64,000 nucleotides of DNA. It comes from Megaleporinus macrocephalus (taxonomy: Eukaryota; Chordata; Actinopteri; Characiformes; Anostomidae). Every line of letters starts with the position of its first letter. Position 1 is the first letter of the stretch. Below the pieces are notes generated by a model. The model saw nothing but the letters and a program-made list of their open reading frames with translations. It did no database searches and was not told the DNA's origin. Positions 26,901-40,793 of this stretch are shown here, piece by piece. The stretch lies in assembly GCA_021613375.1 (NCBI GenBank), contig CM038717.1:42428531-42492530 (forward strand), in the 5' to 3' direction. The position numbers and the translations under genes are program-made.

Positions 26901-29900
26901 AACAAGCTATATGTGAACGATAGTATGGCTTAGTGTGGTACAGTGAACACAGTCATTGATTTCTCTAACTAGAAGGGGCTTCTGTCTACAATGCCTATCA
27001 TGTTCTTAAAACATAATACAAACACAAACAACATTTGAGTATGGACACTGTCTCACTATTGAGAGTTTCACTATTGGGCAGTCATGGCCTGAAGGTTAGG
27101 GATCCGGTCTTGTTGCCGGTTCGATCACCGGGACTGGCAAGCCAAGACTGAGGTGATCTTGAGAAAGGCACCTAACCCCAACTTCTTCCTGGGCGCTGTC
27201 GATAGGGCTGGCACCGCTCTGGGCATGTTTGCTCAATTTCTGCTGTGTGCAAACACATGTGGCTAATTCTAGTTCTACATTTTATTGATCTTTTTTAAAT
27301 ATGAATGTCTTCACATTATAAACCCTATTAGAATAAGTATACTGTCCCACTATACACCTTACTTGAGTATGGATGCTGTCCCAGTCTGGACTCCCAGTTT
27401 CCTTATAGACCCTGTTTGAGTACCAATGCTGTCCCCTATTCAAGGAAACCCACACTAGTCTGCTGAGGCCTTGACCTTATTGCGCATGGTCTTATGTAAT
27501 TTCTGTTTTGCCAAATATGCTTTTGTTGTTGTCTTGTTGTTATTATACAGTCCAGACTATGTGTTGTAATGACAGGGCGAATCCAGCTTTGAAGAAGACT
27601 GGTAAAACTATATTTGTGTTTAAACAGAGCTCCTAAAAGTAGGCTAATGTTAGTCTGCGCTAGCCAGTGCTGCCATTATGGAGACTGCAGTCATAGTTTA
27701 CTGATCATAATGCCAGTTCTGCTACCACAGCAGACTTATGGTGGTGTCTGAGAGAAGTATCTTAGAGTCATAGGAAGTGACTGTATTTATTTATTTCGTG
27801 TTGTGATATGTATGATTTGCAGGGAGCGCTGGGGGCAGAAGGAAACGCTGGAGCACTAGGTCTCCTTGGACCCAGGGTGTGTATGAGCTTCATTTGTTCA
27901 CACGTGAGGTTTGTACTGCTGTTGTTTGTGTGTGATTTCTTTAAATGACCCTTGTGTATGTGTGTAGGGAGAACCAGGTTTGGAAGGGGAGTCCGGTCCT
28001 GCTGGTCCTGATGGCGCTAAGGTGTGTGTTCCTGTGCTTTGTAGCAGTGGGTCAAGCTTGTGGGTGCTAATGGGAGATAAAATGTTTCTGGTTAAGCTGA
28101 TTCTTCTGCTCATTTTTCCCCATGGCCACAAAAACTTTGCTTAAAGATGAAGATCTGTAATAGTTAATTTAACAGAACAGTATCTGTTGGACAACATCAC
28201 AGCATAGTTTACATATGAATATTAACTTTCATGGTTGGGTAAATTATTAAGGTAATAAATTAATTAAATAAATAATTCTATTTAAGTTCTGTTTAATTTG
28301 TCCCAAGATTTTAAATCCATGAATTACTGCAGCTTAGCTTTCTGCACTGCAGATGCAGCAGTCTGGTAAACATGGAATTAGTCTCTTACAAGTATTATAA
28401 AATTAAACTTTGTGTGTCTAATTGGTTACACTGTTAGTTAACCTCACCACAAAAGTCGGTTTGCATAGCTATGCTGTTGTGTTGTCTAACAAACGTCCAA
28501 CAGTTTCAGAGTGTTTAACAGCTTACCGTAATCGGTATAGGCAGATTAACAGTTCATAGGTTTATCTGATAGTGTCTTGTTGTGCAAAATGCATGAAATT
28601 GCTTGTGCCCTTGTTATTTTTGGCGTTTATCCCAAAATACGGGAATTCTTGCCCTTGTTCAGAGGGCAGGGATTCCTAACCCAATTCCACACTAGAGATT
28701 ATCACACCTTAATCACGAGACAGCATGAGTGACCAGATGTCAGCCTGCCCTCTTCTGGTAGACCGTGGACATTATTGGTCATTAAACAGGTTACATGTTT
28801 ATGTGTCTGCTATCTGCATAACTGTAATCACCTACACACACACATACACACAACAGCTAAAATATAACATGTAACTATAATAGTACTATACACTGGAATT
28901 TCAAAAAAATAAAATGAATGATTAAAAGTAGAGAAATTTGTAGTTTCTAAACGTATTGTAGAAGAATAGATTTTAACTGGTGGGATTTCTTTAAACCGAA
29001 ACTGTAGCTGAGACGCAGTACTTGAAATGTAAGTTAGCAGACCTTTTGACTAAGCCAAGTCAAAATAACTAAAAGCTGTTCCGTCAGTTGCTCTATAATT
29101 TTCTGATGACCCGACTTTAAAATCATATTGATTAAACACTGAAATTAATTATGATCAATTGATTTAACTGTAACACAACTTACACACAGTACACATACTC
29201 AGACATTATCCGGGGAATTCTGGATATGCAAATAAGCAAACACACCTTTCATTCCTCTTATTCCTTTATTCATTTTTTCCCATTGATGTTTGTGTTTAAT
29301 CTTGTCCATATGCTGCCATGCGTCCAAATGACCTCCAGGAAGGGCATCCACGAGAAAACACTAATGCTGGTCTATGACGGTTATTAGGCAACAATAGAAA
29401 AATTTTAATTTCTTTGATTTGTCAGACAGTAGACCCCCAGCTGAGCTCTGCAGTGATGTATTACCAATTTAAGTGTTTAATTTAGCATTAGGCCAAACTT
29501 AGGAGCTGTGTTGATGGTGTGTGTTGATCAGGGGGAGAAAGGTGACATGGGAATGGAGGGTGAACCTGGTGTGAGGGGTGACCCTGGGATCAAGGGCAAA
29601 GAGGGACCACCAGGCGACCCTGGGCTTACTGGAGTCAGAGTGAGTGGATGTGTATACACACACACACCCATATACTCGCTGCACAGACTATTATACAAAC
29701 TCTTTTGTGTACATCGTGCTTTGGCTAAAACTGGTGTGTGTGTGTGTGTTTTTCTATTCCCTGCTTAGGGTCCTGAAGGGAAGCCAGGGAAAATGGGCGA
29801 GAGAGGAAAGCCTGGCCTGAAGGTCAGTGATGCACTAAGCCTGTGAAAAGTTTAATTAGCTATTACAGAATTACACTTATCATAGACTGAATGGCTAAGC

Positions 29901-31871
29901 TGGATATCAGTGATCTCTTCATGTGAAGATCATTTTGTGGCTTTCTGGGCTAGAAATAATCTCCACTGTCAATATATTACCAGAGTAACACACATACATA
30001 CAGTCCGTATTCCCTTTATTGTAAACTTCTAACTTCTAATGGGTCCAGCTTGATTAAGTTACAGCCTGTAGCCTGCTTCTTAATGTCCTGTACTTTATCA
30101 ATCAGCTTAATCAACACCACTGTTAATGCACACTTACATAGTGAACCTCTTATACTGGCCAGTGAGTGGAGGCCCAAAGTAAGTGATCAGTGTGTAGACG
30201 GTGTACTAGACCTTAAACAGAAGCATTATATCTGCAATGGGCTGGTGTACAAGCTTGAACACACTGCAGTCTTCAAACAGCCCATCAGGTGTGTTCCTGC
30301 TTTGTGGTAAGGATTACCTGCATCCACACTGGACCTTTGCAGATAACATTAAAACCTTAACCTTAAAACTAGCAGTATTTTAGTAGTATTACTAGTATTA
30401 CATCTGACTTTACTCACCTAACTTGCCCTCCTCTATGCCTTCTATATGTAATATTGCTGACCCATGCCTGCCACTGTGTCCTACAGGGGGCAAAGGGAAA
30501 CATGGGACACCTGGGAGAGCCTGGAAAAATGGGGAAACTTGGACCAGTCGGTACTACCGGGCCCAAAGGGTCGAGAGGAACCATCGGACCTGTGGTAAGG
30601 AGTATGACAGAACATGAGTGTGGTTAAAAAACTGGTTATTAATGGCTGCTGTAAGTTACAAGCTTTACAGAACATAGGCAAAATCCTTACAACCACTTTT
30701 CACAGGTTTTGTCAGAATGTTTCAATTTAGACTGTGTTATTAATTTAATTTCATTTATTATTCAATTATCTTTGATGCTCGTAACAGGTTATAATATTAG
30801 GATAGATCAAGTGCATTTTTACCTTTTATTTATTTTATTTTACCTGCAATTGAACCTTTTAGGGATAAATTTGTTTGTTTAGTGTTTTTAGCTGTCTAAG
30901 CTATCAGACTATACAAATGAATCGTGATTATATCGTAGCCAACTGTATGTATGTGACATTAGGGATTCTCTATGACGTCAGATTTTTTGTCTGAATATCA
31001 TGCCAGTATTTTTCTGCCTAGTTTGAAATGTCGTACAACATGTTTTTTGGTGTTCACTTACTTTTCTTGCGTTTTTTTTTTTTTTTGGAGTATAAAATTG
31101 CCAGCATTATACACACAGCGCTTCAATAGCCATGATGGACAGTTTCTTGACCCTCCTCTCCAACAACCTGTTGACATGAACCATGATTGCTCAGCATAAA
31201 ACATGTGGCGTTGCCAGTCTCCCAACCAAGACACTGTGCTAAAGTCTCTTATTGAGTGGAATTTAAATGTTGGCAGCATCATATATTAGACAAAGAAAGA
31301 ATGAAAATGTGGGCAGAGCATGTTGTATACAGACTGGGTGGTCCTACATTGAAAAGTGAAGCATCTCTTTGTCTCTCTCTCTCTCTCTCTCTCTCTCAGG
31401 GTGCTCCTGGACGGATGGGTCAGCAGGGGGACCCGGGCATAGCAGGGTATGAGGTGAGGAGGGTGAAAGCTTCATTAACACATTCTGTGTGACCATTAAG
31501 TATTCACCCATTTGTGGATCATAGAGGTGTTTTAGACATGAAGAATCTCTCTTCTGCTTTCATTCCTCTCTCCCTCGCTCTGTCTTGCTCTCTCTCACTC
31601 TCCCTTTCTCTGTCTCTCTGCAGGGTCACAAGGGGCCATCAGGTCCTATAGGGCCCCCGGGACCAAAAGGCGTAAAGGTAAAATGACACTTCTGAACACA
31701 AGTCCAGGATTAACCCCTGACATTTTGACCTTTACCCTACTAAACACTCTGTGACATCCAAATTAGCTGAACTGAAGTTTACACACTAAGTCTCTGACCC
31801 CTTTAATGTTCATCATAGCTCAGACTGCAGACGCGCTGCTCTGTTTTCATCTCACACACCCTCTAACACTG

Positions 31872-31946
<75 letters not shown>

Positions 31947-31954
31947 ACACACAC

Positions 31955-32003
<49 letters not shown>

Positions 32004-35000
32004 TACGTGACTCGGTGAGGAGGAATCATATGTACCACACTCTGATCTCGTCTTATATGAGTTTGGGCTCCAGGCTAAGCAGGCGTGTGTGTAAGAGTGT
32101 TGGTGACTGTGGTTCCGTCTCAGCTGTGCTGGTACGCAGTAAAAATGAATGGATTCTGTTGTTTGTGTTTTGTTGTTGTTGTTTAGGGTGAACAAGGGGA
32201 AGATGGGAAAACTGAGGGCCCCCCTGGTCCCCCTGGACTCAGAGTAAGTTGATCTCTCTCTTTCTAACACACACACTCCCTCTTCCTTTCTCCCTCTCTT
32301 ACTCTTTCTCTCTCCCTCTCTACTTCTCTCTCTCTTAGTCTTTCTCTCTCTCTCTTAGTCTTTCTCTCTCCCTCTCTTCCTCTCTCTTTCTCTCTCCATC
32401 TCCTTTTCTCTCTCCCTCCTGTCCCTCTCTCTTTCTCTGTCCCTCTCTTTCTCTCTCCCTCTCTCTCTCTCCCACTCCCTCTCTCTCTCTTCCTCTCTTT
32501 CTCTCTCCATCTCCTTTTCTCTCTTCCTCCTGTCCTTCTTTCTTTCTCTGTCCCTCTCTTTCTCTCTCCCTCCTCTCCCTCTCTTTCTCTCTCCCCCTCT
32601 TTCTCTTTCCCTCTCTCCCTTCCCCTCTCTTTCTCCCTCTTTCTTTCTCTCTCCCTCTTTCCCCCTCTATTTTTCTCTCCCTCTCTTCCCTCTCTTTCTC
32701 TCTCCCTCTCTCTTCCCCTCTCCCTTTCTCTTTCTCTCTCCATCTCTCTCTCGCTCTGTCTCTCTCTCTCCCTTTCTTTTTCCCTTTCTCTTTCTCTCTC
32801 CCTCTCCCTTTCTCTCTCTCTCTCACTGTTTCTCTCTCCATCTCTCTTTCTCTCTCGCTCCCTTTTTCTTACTCTCTCTCTCTTTCTATCTCCCGCTCGC
32901 TCTGCCTCTCTCTTTCTCTCTTGCTCTCCCTTTCTCAGTCCCTCTCTCGTTCTCATTTTTTCTGCGCTACTCTCTCTTCCTCTTCCTTTCTCTCTCTCTC
33001 TCTCCCTTCCTCTTTCTCTACCTTTCTCTTTCTCTCTTTCTACTAGTTGTATAAATGTATGTATTTCAGTTTAAATCTGTGTATAAGCTCTTCAGGGCTG
33101 CATATTATATTATTAAACAACTGAATTATTGTATTATTGTGTTACACAGTTGTATGAATATTGTTTTACTGATAACCCACATTTGTAGAAAATTTCACTA
33201 ATAATGTGTCTACAACTCTTGACTTTCCTAACTCTTACTAACCCTACATGAACAAGAAACAAGAAAGCACAAAGAATCCTGGGTAATTCTGCCCCCAGAG
33301 TTTCAGTGAGATTATGTAAGCGTTTCTGCTGTTTATTTGAGTTTTAGAAATGTGATCTCTAAGAAGTAACAGTAATGTTTTTCAGTTCACAGCTGACAGT
33401 CATGTCAATCACTAAAGCGGTGTTTATCTAAAAGGTTCAGAGTATCAAACTGTAAAATAAATATAAGAATACTTTACTAAACGGGATATTATGTGTATGT
33501 GTCTGATTGTAGGGTAGAGTTGGAAACAGAGGAGACCGAGGGGAGTCTGGAGATCCAGGATACCCAGTGAGTTAACATACTGCCCTTTGACCTTTCACAA
33601 TCAAACTGACATGCTTTCAGAATATGTGAACTGGAGAGATCATATAATCCTTGTCCAGAGAAAAAACAAGAATCTTTAAAACAGTAACTTTACAGGAGAG
33701 AACAGAAATATACTTTACATTCAGAGAAAGTTAAAGAGGTTTTATTTTCATCATGAGTTATTCATCATGAGTTCTCACAGAACATAAGGATCAGCTGTCG
33801 TGTTCAAATCATATAGAAAAATCAAAAATGGAGATGCATGTTTTTCTTTGGACAGTGATGATATGTAGTGTATTTGCACAGTCAAAATTCAAACACAAGG
33901 GAAAGTGTTTTAATAGAAAAGCAGCTTTTAAGCAGGAGAGAAAAAGGTACTAACAAAGTGCTCAAGCAAATTCTGTTATTGTTTACAAGTTTGATTAAAA
34001 TGATAATATTGATGACCACCTGACTGACCACCTAAGCAAGTAACGGGTGAGGGGGTCTATCTTTTAGGCTGTGTGCCAAACATAGCCACCATCTTTAAAG
34101 CTGCCATATTGGATCAAGGGTAAGTTTTTCCAATAGGAAGGTGGTCATGTAGCAGATCAAAGAAGACCAGAACTGTCTCAGAAATTAATCAGATTTGTAA
34201 TATCTCTTGTGGTTCAAACGTTATCAACACAGAAAGTTGCAACAACAACCACATTGAACAACAAGTACATTCTGCTGTCCCTGGTGCTGAACTGCGACTT
34301 TAGATCTTTGTTCAGATCTGAAATCGGTGCTGGAATCATGTGTACCTCCAGGTAGAGGACTCTGGCACAGGTTCCCTTAAACCACAGACCATGTTCTAGC
34401 TAAAACTGACCAAAGCTGTAAGGGGGATAGAACGATAATGGATAGAATTCTAATTTGTTACACGCTTGGCGTCTGGATACGTCCTCATAAAGACTACAGC
34501 AGTGATACAACTGAATCATTATAGATGTGTCTGAGAGTTACAGTGCGAGTTTCACTGTAAGTCTGACTGTTAATGCATTGTTGCTGCCTGGATATATTTT
34601 GAACTGCAGTAACAAACATCATTTAAATTACGATTCATTATGAAATGTTGTTTGGGCCAGACCTAGAAATTCATTGTTAATAGGTTTTGAATTAATATGG
34701 AATGTGTAATAAACAGGTTAATCAAGTTTAGTAGTTTAGTTTTTTTTTTATTTGTTGTTCATTGTTGTTCATTGTGTTGTTCAGGGTCAGCAGGGGGTGG
34801 ACGGACTTAGAGGCAAATCTGGTGCCCCTGGATTACCTGTAAGTTACATTGCATAATTTGTCTACCGTTTGCTAAGTGAGAGTATATAACAATTAAATAT
34901 TTAATTAGAGATGAAAAGATCGATCGGCTATGTATCGGTTTAAGCCGATATTTAATCAAAATATGTGATCAGTGATCAGCCGATATTTCTCCAATTTAGC

Positions 35001-38000
35001 CGATCCCGAGAGCCGATAGATGGCGTTAAACAAATGAGCCTAATTTCTGTATTTTCAGCCAGCGTTTCATTAAAACCCCCTCCAGCCAGGTCCCTGCAAT
35101 TCCTATCTGAACCACTAGTTGAAAATACATACCCTTTCATTTTTGAAAGACTGACTAAAGCAGCGGCCTCACAAGAACAGTTTATGGACTGATTGAAAAC
35201 ATGTCATCCGTCTGACAGGTTATTACCGTATGTGACTCAGACTCATCCAGGATGTTTTGTAAAATTAGTAAAATCAGTGTTTCTCGTTGGAGAACCAAGA
35301 CATTTAACACTACTAATCTGATACGACACTGCACGCAGCTGAATACAGTGAGTATCAGTAAACAGCAGAGCTAGCACACACAGCTAACACAAAACAAATA
35401 ATCCAGAACACCTTACAGACCAGACCTGACCGGTACGAACAGAACAGCAGCAACAATTCATGATTGCATGGTTTCGTTTAAAATAACCAGAGTCTGCGTT
35501 TAATTACTGCAGTTTTTACTGCATTTATTTAATTAGCTTTTTTCGTTTTAAATTAATTTAATGATTGCAGTATTGGCGATATTTGTTTGATTTACTTTGT
35601 TTAATAACTACATGTAGCCCTGCCGTGGCATATAGCCCCGCCCTCTATTGGTATCAGCTATTGGACGATCACGCTGAAAGGTGATTGGCGATCGGATATA
35701 TTTAATTATAGAGTATCATAATAGATCACCTGAGAAAAAGCATTAGACTATTATCATGTCATCAAAATCTTACCATCACACATAACTGGCTGTATATAAC
35801 ATATATAACACATTCACACTTACTGAGGTGCACTAACATTTCATCATATTTTAGGGCCATCCTGGTCCCCGTGGACAACAGGGCCCCAAAGGATCGAAAG
35901 GCGAGCAGGTAGGGGTTGTGCTGCTGGTGGTCTCAGTATCAGGATGTGGCTCTGTGTGTGTGTGTGTTTGGTAGAATTGCATATTGCATCACTTACACTC
36001 TGGAACCGTTAACTGTAAATAACATACGGGACAAATCAGCCCTGTGTTCCTGTTTATGTGTGTATGATGGCGAGAGGTGTTTTATTGTTTACAGCAATTT
36101 AACATTTTCTCTCTCTCCTTCATCTTATCTCATTCCATCTCCTTTTTTCTTTTCCCCAAAAGGGTCAGAAGGGTAAACAGGGTAAACAAGGAGATCGTGG
36201 AAGTAGAGGATCACTAGTAAGAGCCATAACTTCTCTCTTCGTCACTCTTAATTCAGCCCCCATTTATATTCATGTAGAAATGATTGTTGATAACATTGTA
36301 ACGTTTATTAATGTATTTTAGTTTATTATTGTATTTTAGTTTATTAATGTAATTATGTTTATTAATGTTATTTAGTTTATTAATGTAATTTAGTTTATTA
36401 TTGTTATTTAGTTTATTAATGTTATTTAGTTTATTAATTTAGTTTAGTTTATTAATGTAATTTAGTTTATTAATGTTGTTTAGTTTATTAATGTTATGTA
36501 GTTTATTCATTTAGTTTATTTTATTAATGTAATTTAGTTTATTAATGTTATTTAGTTTATTAGTTTAGTTTATTAATGTTATTTAGTTTATTAATGTAAT
36601 TTAGTTTATTAATGTTATTTATTTTATTAATGTTATTTAGTTTATTAATGTAGTTTAGTTTATTAATTTAGTTTAGTTTATTAATGTAATTTAGTTTATT
36701 AATGTAGTTTAGTTTATTAATGTTATGTAGTTTATTCATTTAGTTTATTTTATCAATGTTATTTAGTTTATTAATGTTATTTAGTTTATTAATTTCATAT
36801 AAATACTTGATAGTTTTATGATTTGTCACACACAAAGTAAAAGGTCTCTTCCACCCTCCCTCTCTCTCTCTCTCTCCCATCAGGGCTCTGTTGGGTCGCT
36901 CGGTCCAAGGGGTGTTGTTGGTCGGGAAGGACAGGAAGGTGTTCCTGGAGCAGATGGCATTCCGGGGAAAGATGGGAGTAAAGGAATACCGGTGGGCGTT
37001 TTTCTGCTGATGTTTTTGTCTGCAGTGTTATTTCGGGTCTTACCTTAGTTCCCATTGGGTCCCCTTAAACTGTTTTTATTCACTATTATTTACTAATGAT
37101 TTTTTCAGTTACTTAATTAATCAGTAACAATGATGGTAACATTAAAACTTATTTTTAAAGGCTTAACTTTCCTCTTTCATTTTATTCACATGTGTAAGTT
37201 TACATTTAAATCTCATGATTGTGTATGTACTGTGATGAAGCTGTGTTTGCTGGATGTAACCTCCTTGCTCGTTTTCTCTCTCTCTCTCTCTACAGGGTGA
37301 CCAAGGGGACGATGGTGAGATTGGTCTAACCGGTAAACCTGGTGCTCGGGGTAAAGTGGGTGTCCCAGGGTTACCAGGAGATCAGGGTTCCTTTGGTCCA
37401 AAGGTGAGAAAAATGTAAAATCTCAAACTGAATATCAGCACGGTGATATTCAAGGTGATTGTGAGATTGACCAGTCAATCACTCATTGGCAGGGTGAGCG
37501 AGGTCTCCCAGGTCATCCTGGCCCTTCAGGGAAAAGAGGCTTTAAAGGAGTAATGGGCCTTCCAGGATCTCAGGGAGACCAGGGACCCAAAGGACAGCCT
37601 GTGAGTACTGCACACGCACAGAGCTCTCAGTCAGTCCCCCCCTCAAACATACAGACACGGATTTAACTCTGTTTACTGATAAAATACATTAAACTCATAC
37701 CATCAGGTAGTTCTGGCATGTATAGATGTGTTCCTCACCAAACTGTACTGTACTACATGTGACTGAGCTGTTTTTCCAGCGTTTCAGTTGAGGTTTTTTT
37801 GGCAAAGGTCAAATCCCTGGGGAATTACAGTTCATGGATTTGTTTGTTTACCATGAAATGTCCCTTGTGGATAGAACATACAGCAAAACTGAAATCCATG
37901 AATATATGGCCTTCCTACACATCAGTAGTTCGTACTGCAGTATGGTTGGTGCAGTATTTGGAGCAAACATTGGAAAAAAGACCAATACATTTATATTAAT

Positions 38001-40748
38001 TATTGTTAATATATAATACTATGAAATAGTAGATAGTAGAGTAAAATTTATTTGTTCAGTGTTTTTATTCCTGTTCATTAATTATAGGTTATGGTACTAA
38101 ACTGGGTTATATTGTATAAGAACACAACTTTCTTAATTCACAAACAGTATAAACATCGAAATAAAGAAGTACTTTCCATATTTTTTATTTTAGTCTACAT
38201 CCTAATGGTGCCCAGCTTGCAATTAACACTCTCTGCTACATTTTAGACTAATTCATGTTTTTACAGTAATTAAATAAACTGATGCTGTCCTGACAGAGTG
38301 ATAAATTTCATTTTGTTTTCAGGGAGATGTTGGAGAGCCTGGGTTTCCAGGGATACTTGGCATGTTTGGACCAAAGGTGAGCTTTTATCCTAAATCCAGA
38401 GAGGACCAGAGATTTGCAGAGGCATGATTTGTTGACTCTTGCTTATCACTCTGTAGGGTTTCAAGGTCAAACCCAGCTGCTTGAATAAGAAACAAAACTA
38501 CATACATGCATACATACATACCTGTCCTTGATTCACAGCCTGTTTGTTTGTTTGTCTGTCTTCTGGCTCAAGTAGCCTCCTCTGCCTTGTGATCTGCCTG
38601 AGATTCAAACATTACTACTTACTTTAATGAAATAATAAATCAAGCAGAAGTAAAAGTAGACCAGAATGAAAAATATCAGGTATTACATATTGACCGAAGA
38701 TTATTGGACTCTGTTCTTCTCTTTTTGGTTGGAATCATTTTGGTTCAAAATAGAATTATAAAGCTCTGCAGTATGAGCATCTTTAAATGTGTTAAGGTGT
38801 TAAACCATTACAACAAAATAAAATTAACCTCAACTTTAGGAAGCTAATAAAAGGAAATTTAGTTTTCTCCTCACGGCTAAAAATATTAGTTTATAAATTT
38901 TATTTATATAATTTATTCTGAGAAAAATTAAATATTTGTACATGGAATGTCTGCAACGGCTAAGACCTCACAGGGAGAGAAAATATAAATATTAAACCAG
39001 TATATTCATTAATTCTAACTATTAAATGGTTCCATGCTGTTGGTTTTGGGTAAACAAGCATGTATACACACGCAACACTCTACAGAGCTGTGGGTTCAAA
39101 TTATGGAAAGCTGTCACAGCACACATGCTCACTGTTAATGAATACCTTCATGCTTTCTGAGTCTGTGTGGTTAGTGAATATTTTGGTTATGGTGGGATTA
39201 GTGCTGTTAGTAGTGCTATGTTAAAGTGAAACACTCCAAAGCACAGTTGTCCAGTGTGTGTGCATACTCGTGCTTATGTGTGTGTTTAATTAGAAGTGTT
39301 GTTGTTTGTTCAGGGGCCTCCTGGAGACTTTGGGCTGAAAGGCATTCGCGGGCCTAAAGGGCCTCCTGGCACCATGGTGAGATTGACAGGGCGCTCTCCT
39401 CTAACACTGACTACCAAACTGCAGGGAAATCTAACACAATTGTTGTCCATGTATTTATTTATATACTGAGAATGTTGTTGCCACTGAAAAAATAAATGTT
39501 TAACATTCGCATGTATAGAAATTAACAAAAATATACTGCACAGACTGTAAGAGTTTTGCTGATGTCACAGTACATCATCTTTTAATTATTTTAAAGTGAT
39601 CCTGTTGGTACATATTTATTTGCAAATGTAAAAAGTATGTAGTATCTTCTGATGTTTTAAATGAAATGCCTCATTAAGACTGTAGATTTGTCTGTTTATC
39701 AGAAGCATGACATGTCAACAGCAGCGTACTGTTTCTCTCTGTCTCTTTAGGGCAAAGGTGGAGTTCCTGGTTCTGTTGGTATAATTGGTCCAATGGGCAA
39801 CCCTGTAAGTGGTCTCTACTACAGCTCAGTGTACAATACTAATACAGATGGTACCCATACAAGAAGAATTTCAATGTGATATATGCCACATGTGTATTAC
39901 AAATGGATTTAAAACTTGCATATTATATTATAGCACCAGTATATTAGCGATGTCGGATCAAAGCCTCATATCTCTGAAATGGTAACTCGAAAAGAGGAGT
40001 ATTATAAAGGGAACTTCCTTAATTTATAATAGAAGTTGATGGCACTGTTTCTTTTGAAATTAAGGATACTAATAGGGAGCTTGTGCTGCAGTAACAGCCA
40101 CTGCTCTTTAGGAAAGGCTTTGCTTTAGATGTTGGGAGATTGCTGTGAGGTTTGTATTGTATTCAGCTTTCCTAAGAGCGTTAGTGCAGTCTGGTACTGA
40201 TTAGTTAAAATATTGGATGGAGCTCCGTCACTATGCTCCACAGCCCAGTGCTGTGTGGGGATATACCCCTCGAGTCCTCCATAGGCTGTTACACCACAGT
40301 GTCCCATTCTATTCCATTCTGTCCTATTCTAATGCTTTTTAAAGAGTCTATCATGACTAAGGGACGGACACACAAACTTTGGATTGTGCATCCCTCCCCA
40401 TACACAAATCAAGAACTGGTTATGTACACAACACATTAAGCAGTCTAAAACCTCATCCAGTCTGAACAACTGCTTTTATATACACACCCACATACTTTGA
40501 CCTGTCAGGTATCTACGTCTCTTTATTGTTTGATGTCAATATCACAGATATTTTTATATTTTTACAATCAGTGTGTATTAGTTAATTATAAGCTTAGTCC
40601 TATATTTTTATGCTAAATGTTATTCAATGTTAATATTTGTTGCTGCAGTGCTTTTTAACACTTCGCTGTTTTCTTTCTTTACATTTGACCTTTATATAGG
40701 GTTCTAGAGGAGATGCTGGTAGCAGAGGAGAAACGGTAAGATGTGAAC

Positions 40749-40793
<45 letters not shown>

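Noticed and set aside
32264..32956. Charged E/R/K-rich minus-strand frame of 230 codons
   Set aside because: Pure GA-rich complement of a polypyrimidine tract; low complexity in every frame.
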